64,000 bases of DNA from Nymphaea colorata (lineage: Eukaryota; Streptophyta; Magnoliopsida; Nymphaeales; Nymphaeaceae), in contig NC_045140.1 in the NCBI RefSeq assembly GCF_008831285.2, positions 22,132,370 through 22,196,369 of the forward strand, written 5' to 3'. Below are positions 24,083 through 38,700 of this stretch, piece after piece. Position 1 is the stretch's first letter. Every line of letters begins with the position of its first letter. A program made the position numbers and the translations under genes. The notes beneath the pieces were generated by a model. It was given only the letters and a program-made list of their open reading frames with translations, searched no databases and had not been told where the DNA came from.

Positions 24083-26689
24083 AAGTCGCGAGCAGACGAA
24101 GTAGTGCCCTTTCATCGAGTGAAGGAATGCCAAAAAGAAAGAAAGAAAAAAAAAACATCGGAGATTGAATTAACAACTTAATTTTCTTCATAAATACAAG
24201 AACATTTTGAAATGAAAATCTACTAAAAACATTCTCCCAAATCCACTATCTGGTCAGATTAACTGTAACGAAGAAACTTTTGTTATTATTTCCAGTTTTG
24301 TGAAAGAAGAGGTAATACGTTCATAATCGAAACCAGATTTAATTTGGGCGTCACAGGGAAGTGAAGGGTAAGTGGTCTTCGAATTTCCTCAGATTTAATT
24401 TAATTTGACTAGCAGCACTTACTGGTAGTGGTGAACATCTACGTACTAGCAAGGATCGTTCAAACATTAGCCACGTGAGTTCTCCCTTCTCGCTCTACGA
24501 GTCGCCAAGGTCAAGACCTTTACAAGAACAGTAGAGAAACGGCAAGTCTATTTTTCCAAACTCTTGACTTTGGATGATGCTTCTGCGTCCACTGGTAAAT
24601 CAACTGCATTATTTAGTAAAAGGTATGTGGGAATAATTCTTCACCGTCCACTTCTTGTTTCTTCTCGGTTTTCCTTTTTCGGGACTAGCCATACCATCTC
24701 TGCTTATTAATTCGATAAATTAAATCCAGAAAGATCTCTGCCTTTCCATTTTATTCTACCGAATTGGCAAGCCAAGGCCGTGTTCCCTGCTTTTCTTCTT
24801 AAAGGTTTTTTTTTTCAATAATCAAATGAAAAATGGCTGAAAAATCAGATTTCCGCATTTTAAAAAAATGAAATTTAGAATATTGGACAGACATTGCCAT
24901 AATTGTCTGTCAGCCAAAGAAGCTTAACGATCTAGTCGATGGAATTAAAGTTTAAACACTGAGATTTTTCTTAGTATCTTCGTCTTTTTCTGCCATACAT
25001 GGCAATACTCCATTTTAATACCTGTTTTGTATGACTTTAGAATTACATCGAAACATTAGTAAAATGGCCATATCCCAAACTCTTTAGCAGCGTCTATGCG
25101 ATATAGTTTATGAATATCTAACATTTTTGGTTGCCTTTTTACCATGGCTGCTAAACATATCAGCTCAGCTGTTGCACATTGTGTTTGTCATATTTCCTGT
25201 GTTGACATGTACGTGTGTATAGCAATCTCTTCAACTACTCTTTTTTTAAGTGCTACATGCTCAGAACAGTGGGACCATCAATGGCTAATCTGCCTAATTG
25301 TTTTGGTAGAAAGAATTTATACTTCCAAATAGTAATGAACTGTTATTCTACGGAATTGTTGTTTTTGTTAATTTCGTCCCTTTTTCTACTTGTTATCATG
25401 TACCACATGTTTATTTTTGCATATAATTTTTATGCTTAGTTGTTTTATAATTATATCTTTCTATTTGTTTCTTTGCAGTTTACCTTTGTAATTTGTTCAT
25501 GTCGTTATTTCTGCTAATCCAACGTGATGTGCATGTGTCCCTCTAGAAGGGTCAGCTACAGGTAAGCATTTCAAGAAAATGGATCGACTGATAATAAGCT
25601 AAGATCCTACAATGTCCCTTATTTCTGAATATTAGTACATGAATTTGCTTAACTTGGCCAACTATAGCTAAGCACTTTTATAGGACCAAATTTAGTGTAG
25701 CCAGCTTCAACCTATGAAAATATTGTAGTGCAGACCACTTCTGCCTTTATTTTGATAAACACGCCTGCGTTTTCCACTGCTCAACAAAATTATGCAAATT
25801 AACCATAGGTTGCCGCTTAAGTCGGTGTTGGTGTCATAAAAGAGCTAAACTACTCTCCAGTAAAACAAATTTTAAATTCATTAGTTTGTTAATCTCTTGA
25901 AATATACCCAATAATGTGAATATTTCTTTAATCTAATCAGTTGGTGAATGACATTGTTCTGTTCAGTAATTTTAGAAAGTTATCTACTCGAAACTGATGT
26001 ATCCATAAAATCGTTTTCTTTTTCATGTCAATTTTATAAGGCAGAAGGGTAACCTTTTGCTAATTTAACAATCGCTGTGACATAAAATAATCTTATGGAC
26101 CTTATTAGTATTGGAAAAATATTGGTGTGTCTATTACAATATGTTAAAAGTTTAGGTATGATTCAAAAAATCAGTTGCCTTGGTACCTGTTTAAAGTATT
26201 AAGCGCAATTTATATTACAAACAGGGCTCTCCTTTCTGCTGAAAAGAAGCGTCACTAAATGTTATACTTTCGCTGATGCTAGGATCGAAATGTCAGTGTA
26301 AGTTTACATTGAATGGCATGGTAGGGACTCTTGTCAAAAAAGGGCAACAATTGCTGATGAAAAGAATGGGAAGCCAGTAAAAGTAATCATCTTTACCGAC
26401 GAAACGAGGTTAAAAGGTTGTATGCGCCATTGACGTTGCCCAGGCAACGTTAGTAATGGTCGTCCGCAACAATATCGTTTGTGATTTGATTTATGATAAA
26501 AATATATAAAATGGCCTTTGTGTATGTATTTTGTCTGTATTATGTTAAGTAGTGATGGTGGAGATACGCTGCCGAGTAGGGATCGACCATTCAGAAAATC
26601 ACTTCTGCCGACTCGTTTCATTTGTTGAGCACCATCTTGCAAAGTTTTCAAATTTACATTAGCAAATCTACAAAGAATTTGAGATCGTC

Positions 26690-27245
26690 TTTGGGGATTT
26701 TAGATCGTCGTTGCCTCCTAAGGTTGATCTTCTTTGAAGCAGACAACAATTTCTCTTACTTTCTGGTGATAAAAACACACTGCAGAGAGAGACATAGAGA
26801 ATAAGTCATTAATTTTGGAGCTCCGTGTAGGAGGTTTCAAAAGCGACATAGAAGACGACTTTTCTAACAAATAATATTATAACGTGGACCACTAATGTCA
26901 TCACAGGACATTCATTGGTTCTTAGATTTCCACGAGTCGATGGCAATCGTCGGCTCCGCTCCTAAGACCAGAAATGTCAACAGAAATTCTTCCCCAGAAT
27001 TTTTGACTCTCTCTTCTGATACCAATTAGGTAAGCGTCCACCCAGCAGACCAGAACAGAACGTTTGGAACCCACTTTTCCCCTTCATTTCTCATTTGCAG
27101 TTCAGGAGACTCTCATTGTTTATTGACTAAGAAATCCTGGAAGATCTCGTTTGTAGTTTTTTCTCCGGCCCTTGTTGAATGAAATTGAAACTAGTGATGC
27201 CTCTCGCTATGGCGTCACTACAAGTCTCAAGCAGACTTAGCAGTG
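26690..27245. repeat. Direct repeat copy 2 (uninterrupted)
   Basis: Second copy of the repeat at 23115-23668, about 3.6 kb downstream in the same orientation. It lacks the 414-bp insertion and so records the pre-insertion state. Confidence 0.8.
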
Positions 27246-29731
27246 ATCTTTTAGTTTGACGTATGTAAAAAATTCTGGAAAATGTTATTTGGTACCTGTA
27301 CAAATTTGAAAATACTGTTTGACTCTCTCCAAAAAATATATATATATATATGTATTTATATTTGTGGAAAAAAATTAGTTTGACTTGTCTAAAAATTTTT
27401 TAAGTACACATTTGAAAATACTATTGGGCCCCTTCTAAACAAATTTCTAGTTCCGTCCCTACGTGCTCGACATCAAGAAGCGATCAAAATCAGATCCACC
27501 AGCAGCAGAAGGAGTCATCCTAATCAGACCTTATTGGTCGTAAACTTTTGTCTTATTAATCGAGCTTTGATAGATTACCTGCACAGCTATAGCAGCCTTT
27601 GAGCAGGAGTTTCTTCGACCATGGGCTTCCCGAATAATATAAAAATGCACTGCTGTAGCAGCTTTTGAGCAAAGTTAATTTCTTTGTCCATGGACTTCCC
27701 GAATGGTATAAAAGCAATGTAATAATTGCTATTTAAATTAGACCTGTTAGAAATTAAAAATCAAACATATTTTGATTTCTTCTGCGATGAACAACAGGTG
27801 GCCCATTAATCCTCCCTGTTCCGGAACCTCTACTGCATATCTTAAGTTGGATTAGAGTGCTCAGATTGGATGGCATCGTATCCACTTTACTGTCGATGCC
27901 TTCAAGCTTTTCACGAAAAGAAAGAATGTCACGGCAGATCATTGTAGAACCGACGACCAAATAGAGAATAGCGAGCAACAATGGAACGGAAGATATTGGC
28001 TCTTACAAGCGGTGCAAAGTCTGACACTGTTAATACCAATGCTGGAGACATGTAAATCATTTTATCAGAATTGATGCATCAGCATTTAGAAATAATCTTT
28101 CACTTAAAAAAAAAAAAAAAAAATTAAGTCGATTTACTGATTTTACTAAATAAGTGGCCTTTAGGTGATGAATCTGCTCTCACAGTCGGATGGTTGATTT
28201 CACCAATTCAGGCAAGCGACCATCAATACTCAGAGGCAGCAAAGGACTTTTACCACATAAAAGCCAATTTACGGGATTTGCAAGAGAAGTCATTGAAAAT
28301 AAAGGATAAGTTGATTGCCCCGAATATCCATGGAATGACGCAGCAAAATCAACACAAATGTGCCATTACCTCTCGAAAACCGCATAATTATGAAAGTTTG
28401 GCTCATCAGCCATTCCGAAACTTAGTTTGCAAAAAATATGGTTTTTCGATATTTCAGCTCCCTTTTCTTCCCTTCCTCACAAATCCAAAGTGCAATACTA
28501 ATATGTGGTTTTATTGCTCAGATACAAGAAGAGTTCATACTGATAGGTAGCACTGGTCCACAGAGAAAACCAACAGGCCTATTTGGGAAAAAGAAAGGAA
28601 TAAGATTTTTTTTTTAAAAAAAAAAAAAAGATAGCTAATGTTGTGTTTGGAAGCTTAACTTTAAAGGAAAAGAAAGATTAAACATTTGTGCTTGATAGTC
28701 AGAAAGAAAATGAAACGAAAGGAAAGGAGAGAAAAAATTAGTGCATCTAACAATGTCTCCAAGTCCTCTAAAAATGCAGAGATTTAAGAGGGAAACGGAA
28801 GGGAATTTTGAAAAACAATAGAACATAACGGATTCTCAACGCATCGACATGATTCGTGTCGTAAAATGCTAAGGACAAAGATTTTAAAAAAAAAATAGTT
28901 TTTGAAAACATTCTTTAAGCTTCGGTGAACAAATTCTGCTGCGCGAAAACTTGGCTCTCAGACCACAGTTAGATCTCAGGAATGCCTCCTTACGTACATT
29001 ATTCACAAAGAGGTGAGCGGTTTCCTCAACCAAGTCTACCCCATAGAATGTTTTGGACAAGTAGTCATAAAATTTCAAATTCCTCTTCCTCTGAATGTGT
29101 GTGTGTCTGAATGTGTGTGTGTGCGTGTGTATATATAATTACCAGGCCTTCCGTGTGTGTGTGTGTGTATATCTATAACTACCTGGTACCATAGATTTAA
29201 TGGAAACTTTACGTGTCATTAATTTTAAAGACACGAAATAGTTAAGATTGAACTGGAAAAAAAAATGAAAAGTCCAACTATATTTTCAAAATATTAAAAT
29301 ATATGCATCGTGCCTCCTCCTTTGAGGGGTATTTTAATTTCTTGAAAATACAATTAAGTTTTTAATTTTTCCAACTTAATTCCATTATATGATCTTAAAA
29401 TCAACAATTTTCATTCAACCAGGCATATGAAGGTGTGTTTGTGTGTGTGTGTATATAGTATATACATCTACACAACCACTTTTTTTTCTCTCTTCATGAT
29501 CAATTGGCTCGCTTCTTAGAAAATACAGTACGCCGGGGCTCTAAAATGATTTTTCACCCTGCACTTGATTTTTCCATTTAAGGCTGGTCTCTACCGTACC
29601 ATTTACAAGTGAAACGAGAATCCTGTCCTCTGTAACACGTGAGGTGCAGCAGTAAAGTCGTAAGGGAGCATAGAATACATCTATCAGGATGACGTAAAAT
29701 GGACTGAACGATGCACAAATTCCACAAATAT

Positions 29732-32700
29732 TTATAGACCATTTATCAGAAGTGACTGACAAGGAACCCTTTTGATGTCAACGAATGTCGAATGCTCCGC
29801 GTGTATTGGCTGCTTCCACGGTTCTCCATCCATTTGCATGTAAGCATCTTTCCACTGGCCCCCTCTTAGTTCCAACTTGATGGAAGCGGCCTGAACCATC
29901 AAATTTTTCCAACGATCAGGCAAATGATAATTCGAAAACTGAAAGTGAAGATTTTCCTAGTCATAACAACATGATCACAGCCCACCATTGGATCAAAGCG
30001 GAACTTCTAGAATTGCAATTCTACACATTTTACATTTAAAAGAGACTTGGCCAGCAGAAATGTGCTTCAGAAGTGGAAATATCATAGTACGGAATATTTC
30101 CTTCGGGTAGAAAGAGAACACCATTGGATCAAACGGAACTTTTAAAGTTCCAATTCTACACATTTTAAATTTAAAGACACTTGCTCAGCAGAAATGTGCT
30201 TCAGCAATGGCTTCAGAAGTGGGAATACTCTTAGTACAGAATATTTCCATCAGGTGGAAAGGGAACTCGATTGGATCAAAAACGGAACTTTAAGCTGCGA
30301 TTGCACACATTTTATATTTTAAGAGACTTGGTCAGCAGAAATGTGCTTCAGAAGTGGGAAGTACCCTGCTTCAGAAGTGGGAAGTACCCTGCTTCAGAAG
30401 TGGGAATACTCTTAGTACAGAATATTTCCGTCAGGTAGAAAGGGAACAGGTGCTTCAACTGAAAAATATGCAATGGACATTTCTATGGAATAAAGAGAGC
30501 ATGCATTTGAATCCACTTCTATTGGAGATCTTTGGATATCTGGACACACTCGCACATCAAGTGTACTAACCTGCGCTAAATGCTTGGCGTTAATCAGTTC
30601 TGCCATCACAAACGAAGCGTGCCACCCTTGCTTAAAACCAAAGATCTCAAGCAGGCCATCATCAGCACGAGCCTCTACAAATCCTCTCTGTGAAATTGCC
30701 AGATATATCAGATACGCCAGAGTCCTTTCTCATCCATAATATAACACAATATGATAGGTCAACTTTAAACAGTACAAGTAACCAAAAGGTAGACATCATC
30801 TCTTATAAATGGCAAACAACTCCCAAATAATCAGGTCATCCTTCAAAAGTCAAGATGCTTCTTTATTTTTGTAAACAACTTACAAAGTCATTCAACTTGA
30901 TAATTCATTTGTCAGCAAATCAAAGAAAACCATTTTAAAGCTTGAAAACAGCATACCCAGTGGCTAACCGTTAGTCAGACCAGACTAGCACCAGAATCTG
31001 CTTCATAGGGTCATCAACAACATAAGCAGAAACCTGTAATTGCTTGCCTCATTTGTGAGTCTAACTTAAGCAATAGGTTTATAAACTATTGGTGTACAAT
31101 GGGATTTTGGTGTTCTAAACAATTGACAGATAAAAATCTGAAAACTCATTGGCCCAGGGTGCATCATTTGGTCACTAAACCAAAGAGAGACAAATCAGAT
31201 AGAAAATGTGTTCCTCAGTAAGCTAACACCAGCAATGGTTTCAGCTGGACAGTTGGCACTATTGATAGTACGAAGATAAGTATGTTGTATATGTCTTTTG
31301 TGCTGGCATGCATGCATGAATGCCTCATTCCTTATAACTAGTATAACCACAACATCTCATCTATTGATTATTGCTTGACTTTGAACACACTCTAGAAACA
31401 AATCCAAACAATACAAAATTATCATGAACAAGGATACAAGGAATCACCAGATTATAGTGAAGGCTAATCTAAAAGGGACAACATTTACTAAATGAAAATC
31501 GTAAATACATCTGTACAACCAGATCCTGTTAAGCAATGCAAAGAAAACGGTGCTGACCTTCTCCAAATAGTCAGGCTTCAATTGGCCCCATGGGTTTCTT
31601 CCACTTCCATAGTTGGGAAGATTCAATGCTACAATGGCCCTGACACTGTGATTAAGCATTTCATTTACAGCAAATAAAGTCAGAACTTAGAACTTTAGGA
31701 GTAGATCATAAATAATGAGCATGCTATCAGACTTTAGTTAGAGATGGATCTGTAGTTATAATTCCATGAAACAAGAAATAGATGCCCATCCAGAAATTTC
31801 CAAAAAAAAAAAAACAATTAACCTTTTGAATTAATATGAAAAAAGTCAAAGTATACACACATAGGGGCATATGTTCAGAACATGTGGAAGCATATTATGC
31901 CTATCCTCCGAATCCCCTACAGTGCACAAAATTGCATAGTCAATTACCCTGTTTGGACACTAAATGGAATATAGACACTTGGCATCACCCTCGTGAGACA
32001 ACCACCTGCCAACTTTTCTAAAGAAAAACCACCCCTTATACTGAACGATGGCTTTGACAATCAGAACATTCAGAACCTTTCAAGTAACAAATGATTTTTT
32101 CTATGCATGTTCTGAAGTTTACAAGACTTTATATTTTAGTATCGCCTGAAAAGTCAAGAGTGCTTTTAAATGTTCCCTATGTACTCAAACATGAATACCT
32201 GCAAAAACATAATATGATGTTCCCTTTCATTTTAAAGGTGAAGGCCAGCCAATCAAACAGACTATTTTAACAAAACATGAAGGAATCATACCTTGAAGGA
32301 ATCCGAACCGGTTCCCATTTTGAGGAGTTGGGTCGTTTTATTTGTAACCGTAGAATGTTTTTGAGCCCCCTGTCATAAACAAGTGAATACAAATATAGAA
32401 AATACACTAGAACATCCAACGCTGATTAATACAGGCATGCTTTCTAAACTTGGAAGTTTATAAAATTACTAGAATAAGCTTTTCTAATGCACAGAGGTTA
32501 ACAAACTTTTAGGGGCAAAAAAAGAAAAAAAGCGAAACAGCAGATTAGTGCCTGACCTTAGACTTGGATCGCTTAAGCAAGGTGTAAAGAACCATCCCTG
32601 AGTGCAACTGTAACCTGAATATATCAACTGGCAAAAGGGAAAATAAGATGTATTTCAAACTTCCAATAGTACCCCTTAGGTTCCAGAATCATTGAAAAAT

Positions 32701-35700
32701 ACATGTCAGATAATAATTTAGACTAAAAATGTCAGAAATGTTTAATAGAAAATTAGTAACGGAGTACATAAAATCATGACTGAACTAATCAAAAAAAAAA
32801 AAAATAGAGAGTAGGGGCTCTCTAGTATACCAAGTGATTTTGCTTCAAAATTTTGGATGACAGGATGATGAACCCTTTCAATTAGAGTTCCACTCTTTTT
32901 TTAACACTTATAAATTATAATAGCACAAATATTGTCAATCTTTTAAAACATCACAAGTTTTATAAAACAACGTCCTTGCCTACATTAAAGGAGAAATATT
33001 GCAATATTTTCAAAATCTTATACCAAAAATATAATAGAATCACAATACTATCACAGTAATAGGACAAAAAAATTTTACTTAAGTATATTTCTTACTTTGG
33101 TCAGTTTCTTTTCATACTTTTCTAGCAACTTTGGGTTTTCAATTTCATCAAAGTACATACGAGGCAGTTAAAGAGTACACCTTATTTGAAATTGGTCCTT
33201 GTGCCAGCGATGGTTTTTCGTTCCGCAAATGATGAAACCCATAAGCAACCTGTGCATCCATCCCTGGGAACAGCATAAAAAAAACTTAGGATTCTTAAAA
33301 TCATGATCTAAAATAATAACATAAAGACGAGCATCGGAAACATCTGAAATGTGCATGCCAACAGTGGAAGCAAAGCATCTTTCAAACCAAGACACCACAA
33401 GATACCATTGTTGCAACCCACATGTAACAGATACAGAAAAAGAAAAAGGCCAAAAGCTAACAAACATATTGCCATGATGAGTTCAGGGAAAGATTACATG
33501 CAAATAATCACCTCAAACCTTAATAAAATATAAAACTGGAGTATTTTGGATTTACAGTCACGCATCCTCTGAGTTATGATAACGGAATAAGAATCATACT
33601 CTACTGTGCTTTATTCTGTTATGTTTATTCAAGGTACTATATCAGTTGGGACAAATGGATCAGAAGGTAGTGTGGCCGATTCAGACGTGTGTCCAAACAA
33701 GAATTTTGTATAGTTTCTTCAAATTCAAGTTATCCAACAGATTAGTAAATGAAAAGGATACTTGCAAAACCTACAATTTGAAAATCTGTTGGCAAAATAT
33801 TTTTTGACTTCCCACCAAAAACCAAGAGCATGGTCACCAATGTCAGTGTCATAGAAACATCAAAAACAAGTGAAAATGAAATGGGGGAAATCATATAAAA
33901 TAATTTTGAAAATATCAGCAAAACAAAATATTGTGAAAGCATTTTTTTAATATATTTTACAGTATTCATTTTAATAGCCATTTTAAATTTTATGAACATT
34001 TTAGCAAGAAAATCAGTAGAATCCAGATAATTTCACAAAATTCTTTATCATTTTTTAATCTTCCGAATTCATGAGATATTCCCCAGAAAAACAAACTTTC
34101 CAATTAATACCCAAGAGAAATCTATCAGATAAAAAACCGAGAAGTCTATTTGTGACTGGTTGTAACTGTAGTTCCAAGAAGAACAAATGAGGCAGGTCTA
34201 TCATGGCTAATTATTAACAGTTATTGATAGAAAGTTTAACCAATTTCTGGACAAACTTGCATAAAAAAGTACACATGAGAAGGCCAACTTTTGCAATTTC
34301 TACATCCAGGAGATGAAGGCAAGTCATTGTACAAATGAGCATTTCAACATTATAAGGGCAAGAGGCTATCCAATACACTGCAGTTCTCAGCATTGTCACA
34401 AATATAATTTTCGGGTATTAAACCAAGAGGTTTTTCTCGGGTATAATTCCGCAGAGTTGTTTTTCTAGGGAAAATATTGCTAAGCTTTTAAGTTAAACAA
34501 GGAAATATCCTAAAAATGACATGTGAAAATAAAAATCTGGTAACTAAAAAAAATTAAAGAACACAAAAAACGCGAGAAAATGCAAAACAATGAGAAAGGG
34601 AAAAACCAAAAAAATGTGAAAACAAAAAAAAACATGTTCGTTTTGTATTTTTTTCATTTTGGTGTTTTCCCTTTTTTTTTGCTGAAATGTTTTTAACATT
34701 TTTTTGTTGCATTTTTTCGAATAAAACATGTTTTCTGTGACAGTGCTTCTAACTCTTGTTCCACCTCAGTTGAAAAACAGACCACTTTTTGGAATTTGAC
34801 TTATATTGCAAAGTTGGCACCAAGTTTCAACTGATTATAGAAAAGATTCCAGGGATGCAATGACAAGGGGAAAAAGCATGGTTGCTTCAAATACATTAGT
34901 GACTAGGAAATCCAATAGAATATTCTCAAAATAAATTTCACATAGTTAAAAGTAACAAATAAACACTAGCACCGCCTATATAAAGCTTCAAGCATTCTGC
35001 AAAAGAAGCAGAAAGACAAGTAGATGATGCCCCTTATAGACACAGTAAGGAAAAAAGTCAGAAAGTTGTTTCACTGTACCTATACTAAAATAATTGTAGA
35101 ACACTCCTTCAATCTGAGTAGGTTTTTCTGGTAAATAGTCTTCAATGTTGTCATCCTGATTCAAGAATAATAATCACTTATTTTTTCTTGGTGACAGCAG
35201 TAAAAGGCATTCATGTCAGAACAGTAACATCATGATACACAAAACCCAGATTTTCTGTGAAATGTTTAGTGCTTGCATATACATCACTTGCACACCCACA
35301 TAAAGGTAGACACATGAATGAGTTTCACTCATCACATGAGTACATCAAGCACTACTTGGTACATGTATCTGGATTTCTACATTATCTATTGGTATATGTG
35401 CAACAGTGCAAGAGAGGCAAGCAATTTTCAAGCATTTGAGACACTTCCATAAATCTGTCACCATCAGCAAAGATAACAGAAACAATCTATATGAACAAGC
35501 CTAGAAGCAAAGAGATCATACCTTAAGATGCTTCTAATCATGCTATGCTTTGTTTATCATATCACATTGCAACATTTGTAATAATGTGCTAAAAATAAAT
35601 AACTATTTTTCTGCATATATGAGTTACTGTACAACAGTGATACACATCATAAGTTGTGGCAATGTATATAAGGAAATACATCCAAACATAGTTCTAAGGA

Positions 35701-38700
35701 AAAAAAAAATATTTTGATTCCTTGGTTGTTATCAAATTCAATGTTTTATTTTACTTATGTGAAATATATATTAAACTATCATACGGTCATACCAATTACC
35801 AAAGCATATATCCATGCTAGAACAGCATCATATACACACATACCCCTCCATAAAAGCCTAGCAGACCAAAGCAAATTACAGGTACATACATGAAGTCATG
35901 CAGCTCAAGCATGAAGAATAGCAATAGTATTACTCGACATTCGTACAAAGACAATTTTGCATTTTCTAGTTGTTTGAACTTTGTAGCCTCCAAAAGGGAG
36001 ATATGCCAATGCAACACACTATCTGAAAAAGTAGAACCTCCAGCTAATGAATAATTTAACAACAAAAAATAGCATAGAGTAATCATCTTTACCTTATCAA
36101 AAACACACTCTTCTCGATTTTTCAGAGCATATGGGAGTTCTATTGCCTCTCCTGATGGCATTGATACCACAATTTGCCAACTATCATAATGCAGAAAACA
36201 AGACAAAGAAATACAGAAAAAAGCCATATATTAGCACTCATAGACAATGTCAATGGCACTAAGTCAAGAAGATATTAGTTTTGTCATGTGAACCATAAAT
36301 AAAGAATTTGATAGGATGGCACATAAATGAGATGGATACAATAAAAATAACAGCGAGTTGTTTATGGCTTTATGCGATAGCACTATTATTGCAACATGTT
36401 AAACAATGTAATTTATTTGAAATTTCAATTCATTAGTTCTTTTTAATTACATGAAGTATGAATTATCCAATTTACTAAATTTTACCCTGGACCCTCTCAT
36501 GAATCATCATAAGTTTAATTTTTACGCCTTGCTCATGGACAGTACTTGGGCATCACTACATCTCAACATTTTTCATAATATGATGAAAACAGCAAGAATC
36601 CCCTATCACTACCCACCACATTATAAATTCCTAATTATGGCACATGCAAAAATAAACTGGCAATCAATATGCAGCATTGTAGTCATATTTTATAAAAAAA
36701 AAAAAATCGCACTCAAGAAGTTCCAGTTAAAATGCAAGTATCTTTATTCATATTTACATGTCAAATATCTTTTAGAATGCAATATGACACTAGACAAAAT
36801 GCCTCATAGGCAATACCAAGCTGTGATGACACAATTATTTGCCATATGCCACCCTTCCATATGTGCTTGTGTATTTTGTGGTTACTTGTCTATCTTATTC
36901 TTCTAAGAGCTAAATTCATTCTCATGTTACAGGAAATATGTCCATCATGTACCATATTGATGCATATACGTATATGATGATGTTCAATTCCAAGAGTGTA
37001 TACAGAAGCACGAATGACATTAGCATACCATTCCTAGATCATTCACATTGCCAATACACTAGATATATTTGACTTCCCAAAATTCTCCACGAGTGAAACA
37101 TAAAAGGAAAGACAGAAAAAGCATCTTGGCAGTCAGATTTAGAAACCCAAACCTATCAAGCTGGCAAACTTGTCCAGTTGTTGCTTTAAAAAGAGAGCGC
37201 TTAACCGCGGACTTCCATGCAAAAGGGAACGAACCACCCTGAGGAAAACTTTAAAAAGTTCTTATGAATAAATTGTAAGAGATGTAGAAATGAAATGTAG
37301 ACCAATGACAAAAATACTTTAAAGGGGAACTACAGCTCACCCAACCAAAACTCCTAGACAAATCATTGCCAGTTCCAAGGGGAATGATTCCAGTTGGTGG
37401 AAGTGGCAATCTGTTTTGTAAATAAAGCTCTGAAATACTCCCTAACACCCAGCCAACAGTGCCATCACCACCTGCGACCTATCATGGGAAGAGAGGGTTC
37501 ATTTAACTTACCAGGGAAATATTTATTGCAACCAAGTGATGTTACTGTTATCTAGAAGACAAATTCAAAAAGCCCAAGACAGCACAATAATTGTGCATAA
37601 CATAAAAAAATATTTCGTCAGCATTTTCTTGGGCATCTAGAAGAGATGGATGACCATACACACACATGTGAGAAAGGGAGAACCACGCACCATAACCCGC
37701 AGCTTTTCACGAGTCTCACTTGCACAATTATCTCCAAAACCAGCTAATCTCTCCAGGCAGCCCAATCCGTATTGAAAGAAATCTGTAGGTTTCACATTTG
37801 ATAGGTCAAACACCTGCAGAGCACCCCAAAAAAAAAATTATGATGATGTGAAATTGATAAGAAATTATAATTACTTTGTGCTGACCAACTATCATACATT
37901 ATAAAACCAGTTTAATAGGCATCTGGATTCTGGGGTGACTTGTCGCAGGGTTGCATGCATAATAAAGCACTATTCATCTATGCATAGAGAATAGAGATGC
38001 ATAGTTCGGTATAATGTATTAAAAAAATGTCCTGGTACATTGTAAGCAACACAAGTTTCTGTTGGCATGATACAATTAAATCTACAAAAAGTGTTCTTTA
38101 GGACTGGACATGACCGCGAGTTGCAAACTGACACACAAACTCCCAGATTGTTGATTTATTTTCAACATTGTTTTGCCAAAAACTTTAGACCAGTCATGCC
38201 ATAGAAGAACTGTAACTTCTAAGGTTTTATTTTTCCAATTTTTCTTCCTCTGGACAACATGTAATTAAGTATTTAAACATGCACATAATGGTCATCCTGG
38301 CAAGTAGAAACAGGAACCAGAAAAGTAGAAAAACTCAATACATTTCCAATTTTTAAATAGAAATATGGATGAGTAGAACTCGATGAGAATATTGAGAAGA
38401 GACATTAGAAAAGCGGCGCCTACCTTTGGGCAGGGCTAAGGGCAGGTTCTCCAATAAAAGTACAGAAATCTTATCCGGGCTTTTGATGCTTCAACTTTTC
38501 AATACCCTATTTACGTGTCCATTGTGAAGTCTTTCCCAGGTGGTGTGTTAGAAAAGCAGATGCCATGTGAACTATTTTATGTTCATCTGTTATTTCCTCT
38601 GAACTTAAAACAAAATAGGGGTGGTAAGTGCAGTGTCTTTTCTTGACCCTTACCATTAGGACCATATTGTGTTATTCTTGTCATCAGAACTATGCATTCA

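Larger units (their letters stand above)
22278..29731. other. Gene-free interval between GLR gene 3 and the kinase gene
   Basis: No gene with recognisable homology on either strand. It holds a direct-repeat pair (about 23115-23680 and 26690-27245), a 414-bp insertion, an AT microsatellite near 27331-27350, and GT-rich tracts at 29095-29170 and 29430-29455. Open frames at 27754-27981 (-) and 28194-28550 (+) have ordinary composition, but I cannot assign them to a family. Confidence 0.4.

Noticed and set aside
23115-27245. A LTR retrotransposon with the two direct repeats as LTRs
   Set aside because: The repeats do not begin TG or end CA, no primer-binding or polypurine site was seen, and no gag or pol lies between them.
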